This document shows positions 8,478 through 15,795 of a stretch of 64,000 nt of DNA, one piece after another (within the stretch, counting starts at the first letter, position 1; each line of letters opens with the position of its first letter). The stretch is taken from positions 248,001-312,000 of the forward strand of contig NZ_JAMZEA010000001.1 of NCBI RefSeq assembly GCF_024172125.1. The letters are read 5' to 3'. The position numbers and the translations under genes were made by a program. The stretch comes from Actinomadura rupiterrae. GTDB lineage: Bacteria; Actinomycetota; Actinomycetes; Streptosporangiales; Streptosporangiaceae. Under the pieces are notes generated by a model. It made no database searches. It worked only from the letters and a program-made list of their open reading frames with translations, and had not been told where the DNA came from.

Positions 8478-8506
8478 AGGCGCCGGCCCCCATGGGACCG
8501 GCGCCT
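8478..8506. terminator. Bidirectional hairpin terminator
   Basis: AGGCGCCGG (8478-8486) pairs perfectly with CCGGCGCCT (8498-8506), with further CCC/GGG pairing inside. It lies between the ends of the convergent GH4 (+) and DUF3618 (-) genes and can serve both. Confidence 0.85.
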
Positions 8507-8519
8507 CCTTGCGAACGCG

Positions 8520-8828
8520 TCAGCGGCGGCGCTTCGACCGCCGCCGCATCACCCCTAGGACGGTCAGCCCGACCACCACACCCACCCCGGCCATCACGAT
8601 CTTCGGATTGACCGGACCGGGCTCGCCGTCCTCGTCGGGCAGCCGGATCGCCGCGTCCACCGCGCGCCGGACCTGCCCGACCTCCTCCTTCAGCCGCTCC
8701 GCACCCCGCTGCGCCACGTTCTTCGGGTTGACCCGGTCCGCGAGCTCGTCGATCGTGCGCGCGAGCTCCTGCCTTGACCGCTCGATCTCCCGCTGCAAAG
8801 CCTGCGGGTCGCTGGACCTGTCAGCCAT
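8520..8828 (-). CDS. DUF3618 domain-containing membrane protein
   Basis: 102 residues. An N-terminal amphipathic helix (LQREIERSRQELARTIDELADRV, the DUF3618 signature) is followed by a charged linker and one C-terminal membrane helix (around residues 76-94), ending in a run of Arg/Lys. The protein is probably tail-anchored with its N-terminus in the cytoplasm. Function of the family is unknown; it is common in actinobacteria. It is transcribed away from the divergent bcp gene. Confidence 0.85.
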   Translation of the reverse strand: MADRSSDPQALQREIERSRQELARTIDELADRVNPKNVAQRGAERLKEEVGQVRRAVDAAIRLPDEDGEPGPVNPKIVMAGVGVVVGLTVLGVMRRRSKRRR

Positions 8829-8957
8829 GCCCTAGTCCTATCGTGTCCGACGCCGAAGTCGCATGATCCGAACAGTCTTGCAGGTCCACACCGGAAACGC
8901 CCGCGCCGCCCCAGCCGGTAGGTTGGAGCCCAGCGTCCCGAACGAAAGGCGGAACAG

Positions 8958-9425
8958 GTGTCCGAGCGGTTGCAGCCAGGCGATGACGCCCCGGTCTTCG
9001 AGCTTCCCGACGCCGACGGCAAGCCGGTGTCGCTGGAGTCCCTGCGCGGGCGGCGGGTCGTCCTCTACTTCTACCCGGCCGCGATGACCCCCGGCTGCAC
9101 CAAGGAGTCGGTCGACTTCCAGGGCAGCCTCGCCGACCTGGAGGCCGCCGGCGCCACCGTCGTCGGCATCAGCCCCGACAAGCCCGCCAAGCTCGCCAAG
9201 TTCCGCGAGAAGGAGGGCCTCACCTTCCCCCTCCTCTCCGACCCCGACGCCGAGGTCCTCAAGGCCTACGGCGCCTTCGGCGAGAAGAAGCTCTACGGCA
9301 AGACCGTCGTCGGCGTCATCCGCTCCACCTTCGTCATCACCCCCGAAGGCAAGATCGAGAGCGCCTACTACAACGTGAAGGCCACCGGCCACGTAGACCG
9401 CCTCCGCCGCGAACTCGCCCTGTGA
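8958..9425 (+). CDS. bcp: Thioredoxin-dependent peroxiredoxin, Bcp/PrxQ family
   Basis: 155-residue cytoplasmic peroxidase that reduces hydroperoxides. The peroxidatic cysteine is Cys47 in AAMTPGCTKES. The usual PrxQ resolving cysteine five residues later is replaced by valine (PGCTKESVDF), so this is a 1-Cys-type member that needs an external thiol. GTG 8958 follows a GAAAGGCGGA ribosome binding site, and a TAGGTT -10-like element lies at 8920-8925. It is monocistronic; the next gene starts 56 bp downstream. Confidence 0.92.
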   Translation: MSERLQPGDDAPVFELPDADGKPVSLESLRGRRVVLYFYPAAMTPGCTKESVDFQGSLADLEAAGATVVGISPDKPAKLAKFREKEGLTFPLLSDPDAEVLKAYGAFGEKKLYGKTVVGVIRSTFVITPEGKIESAYYNVKATGHVDRLRRELAL

Positions 9426-9446
9426 CTTTGTCGTAGTCCACCGTTA

Positions 9447-9479
9447 CCTTGACCTCCATCCGACCGGAGGAGGTCAAGG
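9447..9479 (+). promoter_or_regulatory. Perfect hairpin sequestering the HNH ribosome binding site
   Basis: CCTTGACCTCC (9447-9457) is exactly complementary to GGAGGTCAAGG (9469-9479), with an 11-nt loop. The 3' arm contains the Shine-Dalgarno GGAGG of the HNH gene, two bases before its ATG at 9482. Folding would hide the ribosome binding site, a translational switch known from phage homing endonuclease genes such as T4 I-TevI. Confidence 0.75.
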
Positions 9480-9481
9480 AC

Positions 9482-9973
9482 ATGGTGGTCAGTCGCCCGT
9501 ACAAATACTCACCAGAACTGCTCGCAGAGGCCGCCGCATCGTCGACCAGCGTGGCGGGTGTGCTCCGCCATCTCGGCATCGCGCCCACCGGTGGCTCACA
9601 CGCCCACATCAGCAGGCAACTGAAGCGGTTCGAGATCGACACGTCGCATTTTCGGGGGCGGGCTCACAACAAGGGGCAGCGCTGGATCCGTAAGTCGCCC
9701 GAAGACATCCTGACGTCAGACAAGGGCTCCGGACGCCGGACGGCCCCACACATGCTCCGCCGTGCCCTGGTCGAAAGTGGCGTCCTCTACCAATGCACCA
9801 AGTGCAGGACGTCCGACTGGCAGGGCCGTCCGCTGATCCTGCACGTGGATCACATCAACGGCGACTACCTCGACAACCGCAGGGAGAACCTGCGGTTCCT
9901 GTGCCCGAACTGCCACTCTCAGACCGACACCTACGCTGGTAGGCTCAAGAACCGCAAAACGCCGGGGCCGTAG
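9482..9973 (+). CDS. HNH endonuclease (homing-type), stop codon inside a tRNA
   Basis: 163-residue nuclease. The N-terminal half looks like a small helical DNA-recognition module (YSPELLAEAAASSTSVAGVL, a helix-turn-helix-like segment), followed by LRRALVESGVLYQC. The C-terminal HNH zinc-binding fold has CTKC, catalytic VDHINGD, ENLRFL and CPNCHSQT. ATG 9482 follows GGAGGAGG closely; an upstream TTG at 9449 lies in the hairpin. The stop TAG (9971-9973) is bases 8-10 of the downstream tRNA. Expect low, switchable expression because the start is hairpin-blocked. A free-standing homing endonuclease is the best reading; target unknown. Confidence 0.85.
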   Translation: MVVSRPYKYSPELLAEAAASSTSVAGVLRHLGIAPTGGSHAHISRQLKRFEIDTSHFRGRAHNKGQRWIRKSPEDILTSDKGSGRRTAPHMLRRALVESGVLYQCTKCRTSDWQGRPLILHVDHINGDYLDNRRENLRFLCPNCHSQTDTYAGRLKNRKTPGP

Positions 9974-10037
9974 CCCAAAGGCAGGAGGCACCAGTCTTAG
10001 GAACTGGACAGTGCGAGTTCGAGTCTCGCCGGCCCCA
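9964..10037 (+). tRNA. tRNA with UAG anticodon, leucine-like but with a short variable loop
   Basis: A complete cloverleaf is visible: acceptor GGGGCCG/CGGCCCC (9964-9970, 10030-10036), U8 A9, a 3-bp D stem GCC/GGC with an 11-nt loop, anticodon stem CCAGT/ACTGG, loop CTTAGGA (anticodon TAG at 9998-10000, reading CUA Leu), T arm GCGAG-TTCGAGT-CTCGC and discriminator A10037. CCA is not encoded. The D arm, anticodon and A73 are leucine-like, but the variable region is five bases (ACAGT), not the long arm of class II tRNA-Leu. The first ten bases overlap the HNH gene. It is not an amber suppressor (that needs CUA). Confidence 0.8.
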
Positions 10038-10050
10038 CGGCCCAGCGAGG

Positions 10051-10076
10051 AGGGGGCGGCCCGGTGGCCGTCCCCT
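10051..10076 (+). terminator. Terminator hairpin after the tRNA
   Basis: AGGGGGCGGCC (10051-10061) pairs with GGCCGTCCCCT (10066-10076) around a CGGT tetraloop with one G-U pair. It starts 14 bases after the tRNA, as expected for a transcribed HNH-tRNA unit. Confidence 0.7.
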
Positions 10077-10200
10077 TCGGCGTTCACAGTTTGAAAACGG
10101 GGGCTCGGCTTCTGGGGCGGGCGCGCCTAGGCTGAGGGGGAGAGCCGCCCGTGGGAGAGCGTGTGGGCGGAGGCGGCCGACACTGACCGGGTGGGGCACC

Positions 10201-11166
10201 GTGAGCCAAGCTTTCAGCCATCGCGTGCTTCCGTACGACCGCGCGGACGACCTGCTGGACGGCGCGCTGCCGTTCCTGCGGGAGGGCATCGAGGGCGGGG
10301 ACCGGGTGCTCGCGGTCACCACGCTGGCGATGCACATGCTGCTGCGCGACAAGCTCGGCGCGGACGCGGCGGGCGTGGAGTTCTTCGAGTCGGACAAGTG
10401 GTACGCGCATCCGGCGCGGTACCTGGCCGACACGCTGGCGCTGGCCGAGACGGCCGCGTGGCAGAAGCGGCGGCTGCGGGTGCTCGGCGAGCCGGCGTGG
10501 GCGCGCCGCGGGGAACTGGAGCTGCTGGAGTGGCAGCGGGTCGAGGCGATCACGAACGCGGCGTTCGCGGAGACCGGGGCGGCGCTGCTGTGCGCGTACT
10601 CGCGGTCGCTGCCGGCCGGGGTGGTCGCGGCGTCGCGGCAGACGCATCCGGAGACGATGCGCGGGCAGGTGGCGCTGTCGAACCCGGGGTACCAGGAGCC
10701 GTGGACGTACAACGCGCGGCTCGACTCGGGGCCGCTGCCCCCGCCGCCGGACGATTCGCTCGACCTGGACATCCAGGTCGCGGATCTGTACTGGATCCGC
10801 GCGTACGTGACCGACTTCGCGCGCCGGACGCCGCTGCCCGAGGACGATCTGCAGCGGTTGCTGGTCGCGGTGACCGAGGTGGTGACGAACGCCTTGCGGC
10901 ACGGGCAGCCGCCGATCACCCTGCGGCTGTGGCTGGAGCCGGGTGAGCTGGTGTGCGAGGTGACCGACCACGGGCACTGGACGGACCGGACGGGCTTCGG
11001 GCTGATCCCGCCGAAACCGGCGGGCGGCGCGGGCCGGTTCGGGTTGTGGGCGGTGCGGCTGCTCTGCTCGATCGTCCAGATCAGGACGGGCAGGGACGGG
11101 ACGACGGTGCGGCTGCGGCTGCAGATCCCGGCCGTGCCCGTGCCGCTGCCCGTCAACTCTGCGTGA
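10201..11166 (+). CDS. MEDS-domain sensor with HATPase (anti-sigma-kinase-like) output
   Basis: 321 residues, cytoplasmic. Residues ~1-170 form a MEDS (DcmR-type sensory) domain (LLDGALPFLREGIEGGDRVL; WYAHPARYLADTL). Residues ~190-315 form a GHKL ATPase of the RsbW/SpoIIAB kind with N-box AVTEVVTNALRHG, D-box VTDHGHW and G-box GFGLIP/RFGLWAVRLL. There is no phospho-acceptor His, so it would phosphorylate a STAS partner rather than autophosphorylate. GTG 10201 fits the MEDS start. It leads a run of four MEDS genes in which HATPase and STAS outputs alternate; the next gene encodes a MEDS-STAS protein. Confidence 0.85.
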   Translation: MSQAFSHRVLPYDRADDLLDGALPFLREGIEGGDRVLAVTTLAMHMLLRDKLGADAAGVEFFESDKWYAHPARYLADTLALAETAAWQKRRLRVLGEPAWARRGELELLEWQRVEAITNAAFAETGAALLCAYSRSLPAGVVAASRQTHPETMRGQVALSNPGYQEPWTYNARLDSGPLPPPPDDSLDLDIQVADLYWIRAYVTDFARRTPLPEDDLQRLLVAVTEVVTNALRHGQPPITLRLWLEPGELVCEVTDHGHWTDRTGFGLIPPKPAGGAGRFGLWAVRLLCSIVQIRTGRDGTTVRLRLQIPAVPVPLPVNSA

Positions 11167-11246
11167 GGGACCTTATGCAAAGGGCTTCCCTTTTCCGCCA
11201 TCGGGCGTACGCTGGACGCGTCCGAGACAACCTGGATGGGCAGGCC

Positions 11247-12146
11247 ATGGAGACCACCCCCTGGTTCTACGAACGCCCCGTCAGCGAGGTGCGGCCTGGC
11301 GACCACGGGCTGCTCGGCTACGCCGACTCCGAGGAGCGTGACCGCATCGTCGGGCCCTATGTGCAGGCGGGTCTGGCGACCGCGGAGAAGGTCGTGTACA
11401 TCACCGACGAGCCGGCCGAGAGCCTGCCCGGCCTGCGGCGGTGCTCGTTCGACCTGGCGAAGCTGAAGTCGTCGCGGCAGCTGCGCGTGCTCTCGCGCCG
11501 GGACGCCTGCCTGTCGCGGTCCGGCGCGTTCGAGCCGGGCAAGCTGGCCGACACGCTGCACCGGGAGAAGGAGTCGGCGTTCGGCGAGGGGTTCCGGGCC
11601 GTCCGGGTGACGATGGACTCGACCTGGCTGATGTCCCAGCCGGGCGGGTCGGACGCGATGCTGTCCTGCGAGGACCGGCTCGACCAGGCGATCTCGCCGA
11701 GCACGATGGCGATGGGGATCTGCCAGGTGGACGTGCGCCGGACGGGTGCGCGGCAGCTGTCCGCGCTGCGCGAGTCGCACGAGGTGCTGATGCGGGTGGA
11801 CGCCGAGTTCGACGACGGGATCCTGACGATCCGCCGGATCTACGGCCCGTTCGGGCTGCAGTTGCGGGGCGAGCTGGACGCGTCGCGGCACTCGCACCTG
11901 TCGGAGCACCTGCTGCGGGCGATGGGCAGCCGCAGCGGCGATATCCACCTGAACGTCGCGGAACTGGACTTCATCGACATCGGCGGCCTGAACCTGCTGG
12001 CGCAGCATGCGGCGGCGCTGCCGCACGGCGGCTCGCTGATCCTCGACCACCTGCGTCCGGACGTGGAGAACGTCATCACGATGGTGGGCTGGAACCGGCT
12101 GCCGAGACTGAGGCCGGGCGCCCGGGCGGGAGGTGCGGCCTCATGA
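11247..12146 (+). CDS. MEDS-domain sensor with STAS (anti-sigma-antagonist-like) output
   Basis: 299 residues. An N-terminal MEDS domain (VRPGDHGLLGYADSEERDRIV; GLATAEKVVYITDE) is followed by a STAS domain (~205-290: LQLRGELDASRHSHLSEHLL ... LDFIDIGGLNLL). The position normally holding the phosphorylated Ser after Asp (as in DSSGL) is Ile (DIGGL), so it may not be switchable by phosphorylation. ATG 11247 is chosen by alignment with the paralogue at 13286 (both open MET-x-x) and a GGATGGG motif upstream; ATG 11175 is possible. The stop overlaps the next MEDS-HATPase start (ATGA), showing coupled expression. Confidence 0.82.
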   Translation: METTPWFYERPVSEVRPGDHGLLGYADSEERDRIVGPYVQAGLATAEKVVYITDEPAESLPGLRRCSFDLAKLKSSRQLRVLSRRDACLSRSGAFEPGKLADTLHREKESAFGEGFRAVRVTMDSTWLMSQPGGSDAMLSCEDRLDQAISPSTMAMGICQVDVRRTGARQLSALRESHEVLMRVDAEFDDGILTIRRIYGPFGLQLRGELDASRHSHLSEHLLRAMGSRSGDIHLNVAELDFIDIGGLNLLAQHAAALPHGGSLILDHLRPDVENVITMVGWNRLPRLRPGARAGGAAS

Positions 12147-13102
12147 CCTCTCCGACACTGGCCGCCGGCGTCGCGCCGAGACCGCTGCAGCACCGGGCGT
12201 TCCTGTTCGGCGGGATGGACGACTTCCTCTCGCGCGCCGTCCCGTTCGTCCGGGAGGGTCTGGACGACGAGGACCGGTCCGTCGTCGTGGTCGTCGCGGA
12301 GCCGCGGCTGTCGGCGCTGCGCGACCTGTTCCCGGACTGCGCGGACGACATGTTCATCGACGCGTCGGCGTTCTACGCGCATCCGGTGCGGACGCTGCGC
12401 AGCTACCTGGAGCTGGTGAAGCGGGAGCACCCGCTGCGGGTGCACGCGCTGGCCGAGCCGGTGTGGCGTCCGGAGTGGACGGCCCGGGAGACGCTGGAAT
12501 GGGCTCGGTACGAGTCGCTGATCAACGAGGTGTTCAAGGACACCGGGGCGTCGGCGCTGTGCCCGTATGACACGTTCGCGCTGCCGCCGCAGATCCTGGA
12601 GCACGCGCGGCGGACGCATCCGCGGCTGGTGCAGGGCGATGCCGAGCGGCCGAACGCGCGGTTCGCCGCCCCGGAGGACTTCTCCGCCGAGGTCGACCGG
12701 GCGCGGGTGTTCCCGGCGCCGCACGAGTCGGAGTACCTGCCGGTGACCGGCCACGACCTGCACGAGCTGCGGCGGTGGGTCGGCGAGCGGTCCGAGCGGC
12801 ACGGGCTGTCGCGGCAGGACGCGCAGAACCTGGTCACGGCGGTGAACGAGGTCGCGGCGAACGCGCTGGTGCACGGCACCCCGCCGTTCGGCGTCCGGTT
12901 GTGGACCGAGGGTCCTGACCTGGTGTGCGAGGTCGGCGACAACGGCTACTGGAACACCTTCAGCCCGCTGGTCGGGTTCGTCCCGCCGTCGTCGGCGCTG
13001 GAGAACGGGTTCGGCCTGTGGACCGTCCGGTTGCTCGTCGATCTGGTGGAGGTCCGTGCCGGGTGGGATGGGACGTTCGTCCGGATGCGCCTGCACCGCT
13101 AG
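12143..13102 (+). CDS. MEDS-domain sensor with HATPase output
   Basis: 319 residues, paralogue of the gene at 10201. MEDS domain (FLSRAVPFVREGLDDEDRSV; FYAHPVRTLRSYLELV), then a GHKL ATPase with N-box AVNEVAANALVHG, D-box VGDNGYW and G-box NGFGLWTVRLL, all intact. Predicted Ser/Thr kinase or anti-sigma factor of a partner-switch pair. ATG 12143 overlaps the stop of the MEDS-STAS gene, so the two products are probably made in fixed ratio and are each other's best candidate partners. Confidence 0.85.
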   Translation: MTSPTLAAGVAPRPLQHRAFLFGGMDDFLSRAVPFVREGLDDEDRSVVVVVAEPRLSALRDLFPDCADDMFIDASAFYAHPVRTLRSYLELVKREHPLRVHALAEPVWRPEWTARETLEWARYESLINEVFKDTGASALCPYDTFALPPQILEHARRTHPRLVQGDAERPNARFAAPEDFSAEVDRARVFPAPHESEYLPVTGHDLHELRRWVGERSERHGLSRQDAQNLVTAVNEVAANALVHGTPPFGVRLWTEGPDLVCEVGDNGYWNTFSPLVGFVPPSSALENGFGLWTVRLLVDLVEVRAGWDGTFVRMRLHR

Positions 13103-13285
13103 CCGGGCTTTTCGCGGACGATGCGCGGTTCGTCCGGATTCGGGCTGCTGGTGGAGTGCGCTCGGGTCGGTCCCGGGGTGTCCGGTTGTCAGATACCGGG
13201 AAATCAGGGTGAGGGTTCGGCTACGTGACGTGGCCTGCGGGTCGTAGTCTGGACCCATCCGGAAGTGGCCGCGGTGGAAGGCGCT

Positions 13286-14146
13286 ATGGAGACCCTCAGC
13301 TCGGTCCGCAGGCCGGTCCGTGAGCTGCGGCCCGGCGATCACGCGTGGCTGGCGTACTCGGGTGAGGACGAGCAGCGCTACGTGGTCGGCTCCTTCGTCC
13401 GCGACGGCCTGGACGCCAGCCACAAGGTCATCTACCTGGCCGGCTCGGACGATGTGGACGTCCCGGGCATGAACGGCACGCCGCCGCGCTCGGGCCTGCT
13501 GACCGTCGTCCCGCTGGAGGAGGCGCGCCGTCCGGACGGCGGCTTCGACCCGGGCACCGTGCTGGAGGCGCTCGCGTGCGAGATCGCGGGCGCCGAGGGC
13601 GGCGACTTCGGGACGATCCGGGTCACCGCCGACATGACCTGGACGCTCGACCTGCCGGACGGCCTGACCCAGCTGCTGCGCTGCGAGCGGCACATCGAGC
13701 AGGCGGTGTGCCCGAGCACGCGGGTCACCGCGATCTGCCAGATCGACCGCCGCCGCCTCACCGCCGACGCCCGCACCGCCCTCGCCGCGTCCCACTCCAC
13801 GGTCGTGACGCCGAACCCGGAGTTCGCCGACTCGGTGCTGCAGATCGTCCGCACCTTCGAACCGGTGGGGCTGTCGCTGCTGGGCGAGCTCGACGCGTCC
13901 CGCCACATGGTCCTGGACCAGGCGCTCAACACGGTCCTGACCGCGAGCCGCGGCGAGGAGATCCACCTCGACCTGGCCGGCCTCGGCTTCATCGACCTCG
14001 GCGCCCTCAACATGCTCGCCGACGTCGCCGCCCGCCGCTCCGGCACCGGCCCCCTCGTCCTGGACAGCATGCCCGTCCAGCTCCGCACCATCATGGAGAC
14101 CGTAGGCTGGCACATGCTCCCCGGCCTCCGCCTAGGCACCGTCTAA
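13286..14146 (+). CDS. MEDS-domain sensor with STAS output
   Basis: 286 residues, paralogue of the gene at 11247. MEDS domain (ELRPGDHAWLAYSGEDEQRY; GLDASHKVIYLAGSDD) and STAS domain (LSLLGELDASRHMVLDQAL ... LGFIDLGALNML). The usual phospho-acceptor Ser is Leu (DLGAL). ATG 13286 starts MET as in the paralogue; an upstream in-frame GTG at 13265 is possible. It is separated from the preceding gene by 183 bp that include a TAGTCT -10-like box (13244-13249), so it probably has its own promoter. Confidence 0.82.
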   Translation: METLSSVRRPVRELRPGDHAWLAYSGEDEQRYVVGSFVRDGLDASHKVIYLAGSDDVDVPGMNGTPPRSGLLTVVPLEEARRPDGGFDPGTVLEALACEIAGAEGGDFGTIRVTADMTWTLDLPDGLTQLLRCERHIEQAVCPSTRVTAICQIDRRRLTADARTALAASHSTVVTPNPEFADSVLQIVRTFEPVGLSLLGELDASRHMVLDQALNTVLTASRGEEIHLDLAGLGFIDLGALNMLADVAARRSGTGPLVLDSMPVQLRTIMETVGWHMLPGLRLGTV

Positions 14147-14668
14147 CCCCGCCCCGCTTCCCGCAGCGCCTCTACAGCCCGCACCTGCACACCGACACCT
14201 GGCCTCAGTACTTCCCCCCGGGCAGTCGAACCGCGGACGCGCCGCCCGGCACGCACACAGCGCGCCCACCACCGGTTAGAGCGCCGCGCGCTCGGGAGTT
14301 AAGCCCGCGACCTGGCGCCGATCCTTGGGCCGCAGGCCTTGGACCGCGGAACGTGAGGCCCCGGATGGACCCGACAGGTCGGCCCCGGCGGATCGGCCCC
14401 GGCAGATCGGCCCCGGCAGATGGCGCCCGACGTCTCGCACCGGCACGGACCGCGGTAGGGCGTGGCAGCACCTAGACCCCGAAACCTGGCCGCTGGGCGG
14501 CCTCGGCAGAGCACGTTCGGCCCAGCCTGGGCGCATGAAGCCTGCTGGCGTCGGCCGGGCTCGCGATTTCGGATTGGACGAACCGTCCGGCGTCCGGAAA
14601 CGTCCGGCATCGGGCCGCGTCCGGCGTCCGGAAGTGCTCGGGCGTTCGGGCAGTGTTCGGCGTGCGGG
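14147..14668. other. Gene-free interval with short repeats between convergent genes
   Basis: No convincing gene on either strand. It holds a 14-bp tandem repeat in three copies (14380-14421, unit CGGCCCCGGCAGAT with one variant) and, at 14585-14640, clustered CGTCCGG motifs. It separates the MEDS cluster (+) from the SigE operon (-), both ending here. No obvious terminator hairpin was identified. Confidence 0.6.
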
Positions 14669-15262
14669 TTAGGGCTTGGCGGTGGAGGAGGGCGGGATGC
14701 CGTGCGGGCTGCTGGTCGAAGCGGGTGGCCGGTCGCCAACCGAGGGGCCGCCGGGTTGCTGCGGGCCTGCGGAGTCAGCGGGGCCGCCGGTCGGACGCGA
14801 GGGCGGCATGTCTCCACCGCCATGCGGCTTGCCGGGGCCGCTCGGACGCGTCGGCTTCGGCGTGGGGTTGAGCTTTCCGGGCGGCGGACTCGGCAAGGGC
14901 GATGCGGCGCCCGGCGTGCTCGGGCTCGACGCCGGCACCACGCGATCGGCCGGTCGCGTCTTCTTCTCCGCCGACGGCTGGACCGTGAACACCAGCGCGA
15001 CGATCGCCACCGCCGCTGCCACCGCTGCTACGGTCCACAAGCCTCGTCGGCGCGCGATGCCCGGATCGCGTCCGGACAGGCCCCCGAAGCCGTCCGGAGG
15101 TCCGTCGCCGCTCCGCCGGAAGGGGAGGACGCGTCCTGGCGAGGGCTCGCGGGACGCCGTCGCGGTGTCGCGGAGCCGGCGGAGGAGCGCCGCGTCCGGC
15201 TGGATGTCGTCCGCGGCGCGCCGGAAGTGGTCGCGCAGGGCGGCGCCGAGCTCATCGTCCAT
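14669..15262 (-). CDS. Membrane-anchored putative anti-sigma factor of the SigE module
   Basis: 197 residues. A cytoplasmic N-terminal segment (~1-75) opens MDDELGAALRDHFRRAADDI, the kind of helical start seen in anti-sigma-like partners of SigE-family factors; one membrane helix (WTVAAVAAAVAIVALVFTV) follows, then a long Pro/Ser/Gly-rich extracytoplasmic tail. No zinc-finger (HxxxCxxC) motif is present. It overlaps the sigma gene by 11 bp, so co-translation is likely. Role as anti-sigma factor is inferred from position and topology. Confidence 0.65.
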   Translation of the reverse strand: MDDELGAALRDHFRRAADDIQPDAALLRRLRDTATASREPSPGRVLPFRRSGDGPPDGFGGLSGRDPGIARRRGLWTVAAVAAAVAIVALVFTVQPSAEKKTRPADRVVPASSPSTPGAASPLPSPPPGKLNPTPKPTRPSGPGKPHGGGDMPPSRPTGGPADSAGPQQPGGPSVGDRPPASTSSPHGIPPSSTAKP

Positions 15263-15776
15263 GCGTGCGGCCTTCCCGGACGTGCGCGCGCAGCGCCGCC
15301 ATGGCGCGCGCGGTGTGGCTCTTGACGGTCCCGCGGCTGATGCCGAGGGCGTCGGCGATCTCGCGTTCGCCGAGGTCGCACCAGTAGCGGAGGACGACCA
15401 CGGCGCGCTGCTGGGCGGGGAGGGCGCGGAGCGCGTCGTCCAGCTCGCCGTCCGCGGGCAGTTCCGGCTGCGGGCCGCGCCCGGCGATGCGGTCGAGGTC
15501 GGCGACGCTTCCGGCGGGCAGGTCGCGGCGGCGGGCGCGGCGCTTGCTCTCGTCGATGGCCAGGTTGACCAGGACGCGCCGGGCGTACGCCTCCGGATCG
15601 CCGTCCGCGAGCCGCCGCCAGCGCTTGGCGACGCGTTCGTAGGCGACCTGCAGGAGGTCCTCGGCGAGGTGCCGGTCGTAGACGAGGAACACGGCGGTGC
15701 GCAGCAGGCGACCCGCGGTGGCGTTCACGAACTCCTCGAACGTGTCCGCCGCGCCGCGGGTCTCCTGGGTGCTCAA
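15252..15776 (-). CDS. SigE-family (ECF group 41-like) RNA polymerase sigma factor
   Basis: 174 residues. Region 2 (FEEFVNATAGRLLRTAVFLV; HLAEDLLQVAYERVAKRWRR) binds core polymerase and -10 DNA; region 4 (LPAQQRAVVVLRYWCDLGER then EIADALGISRGTVKSHTARA) is a helix-turn-helix for the -35. This matches the SigE family annotated in Streptomyces-like genomes. It lies between a Pro-rich membrane protein 19 bp upstream and a putative anti-sigma partner, forming a three-gene operon. Signal sensed is unknown. Confidence 0.92.
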   Translation of the reverse strand: MSTQETRGAADTFEEFVNATAGRLLRTAVFLVYDRHLAEDLLQVAYERVAKRWRRLADGDPEAYARRVLVNLAIDESKRRARRRDLPAGSVADLDRIAGRGPQPELPADGELDDALRALPAQQRAVVVLRYWCDLGEREIADALGISRGTVKSHTARAMAALRAHVREGRTHGR

Positions 15777-15795
15777 GGTGGACAGAACCGCTCTC

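Noticed and set aside
9964..10037. tRNA read as an amber suppressor because the anticodon is written TAG
   Set aside because: Anticodon 5'-UAG-3' pairs with codon CUA; an amber suppressor needs CUA as anticodon.
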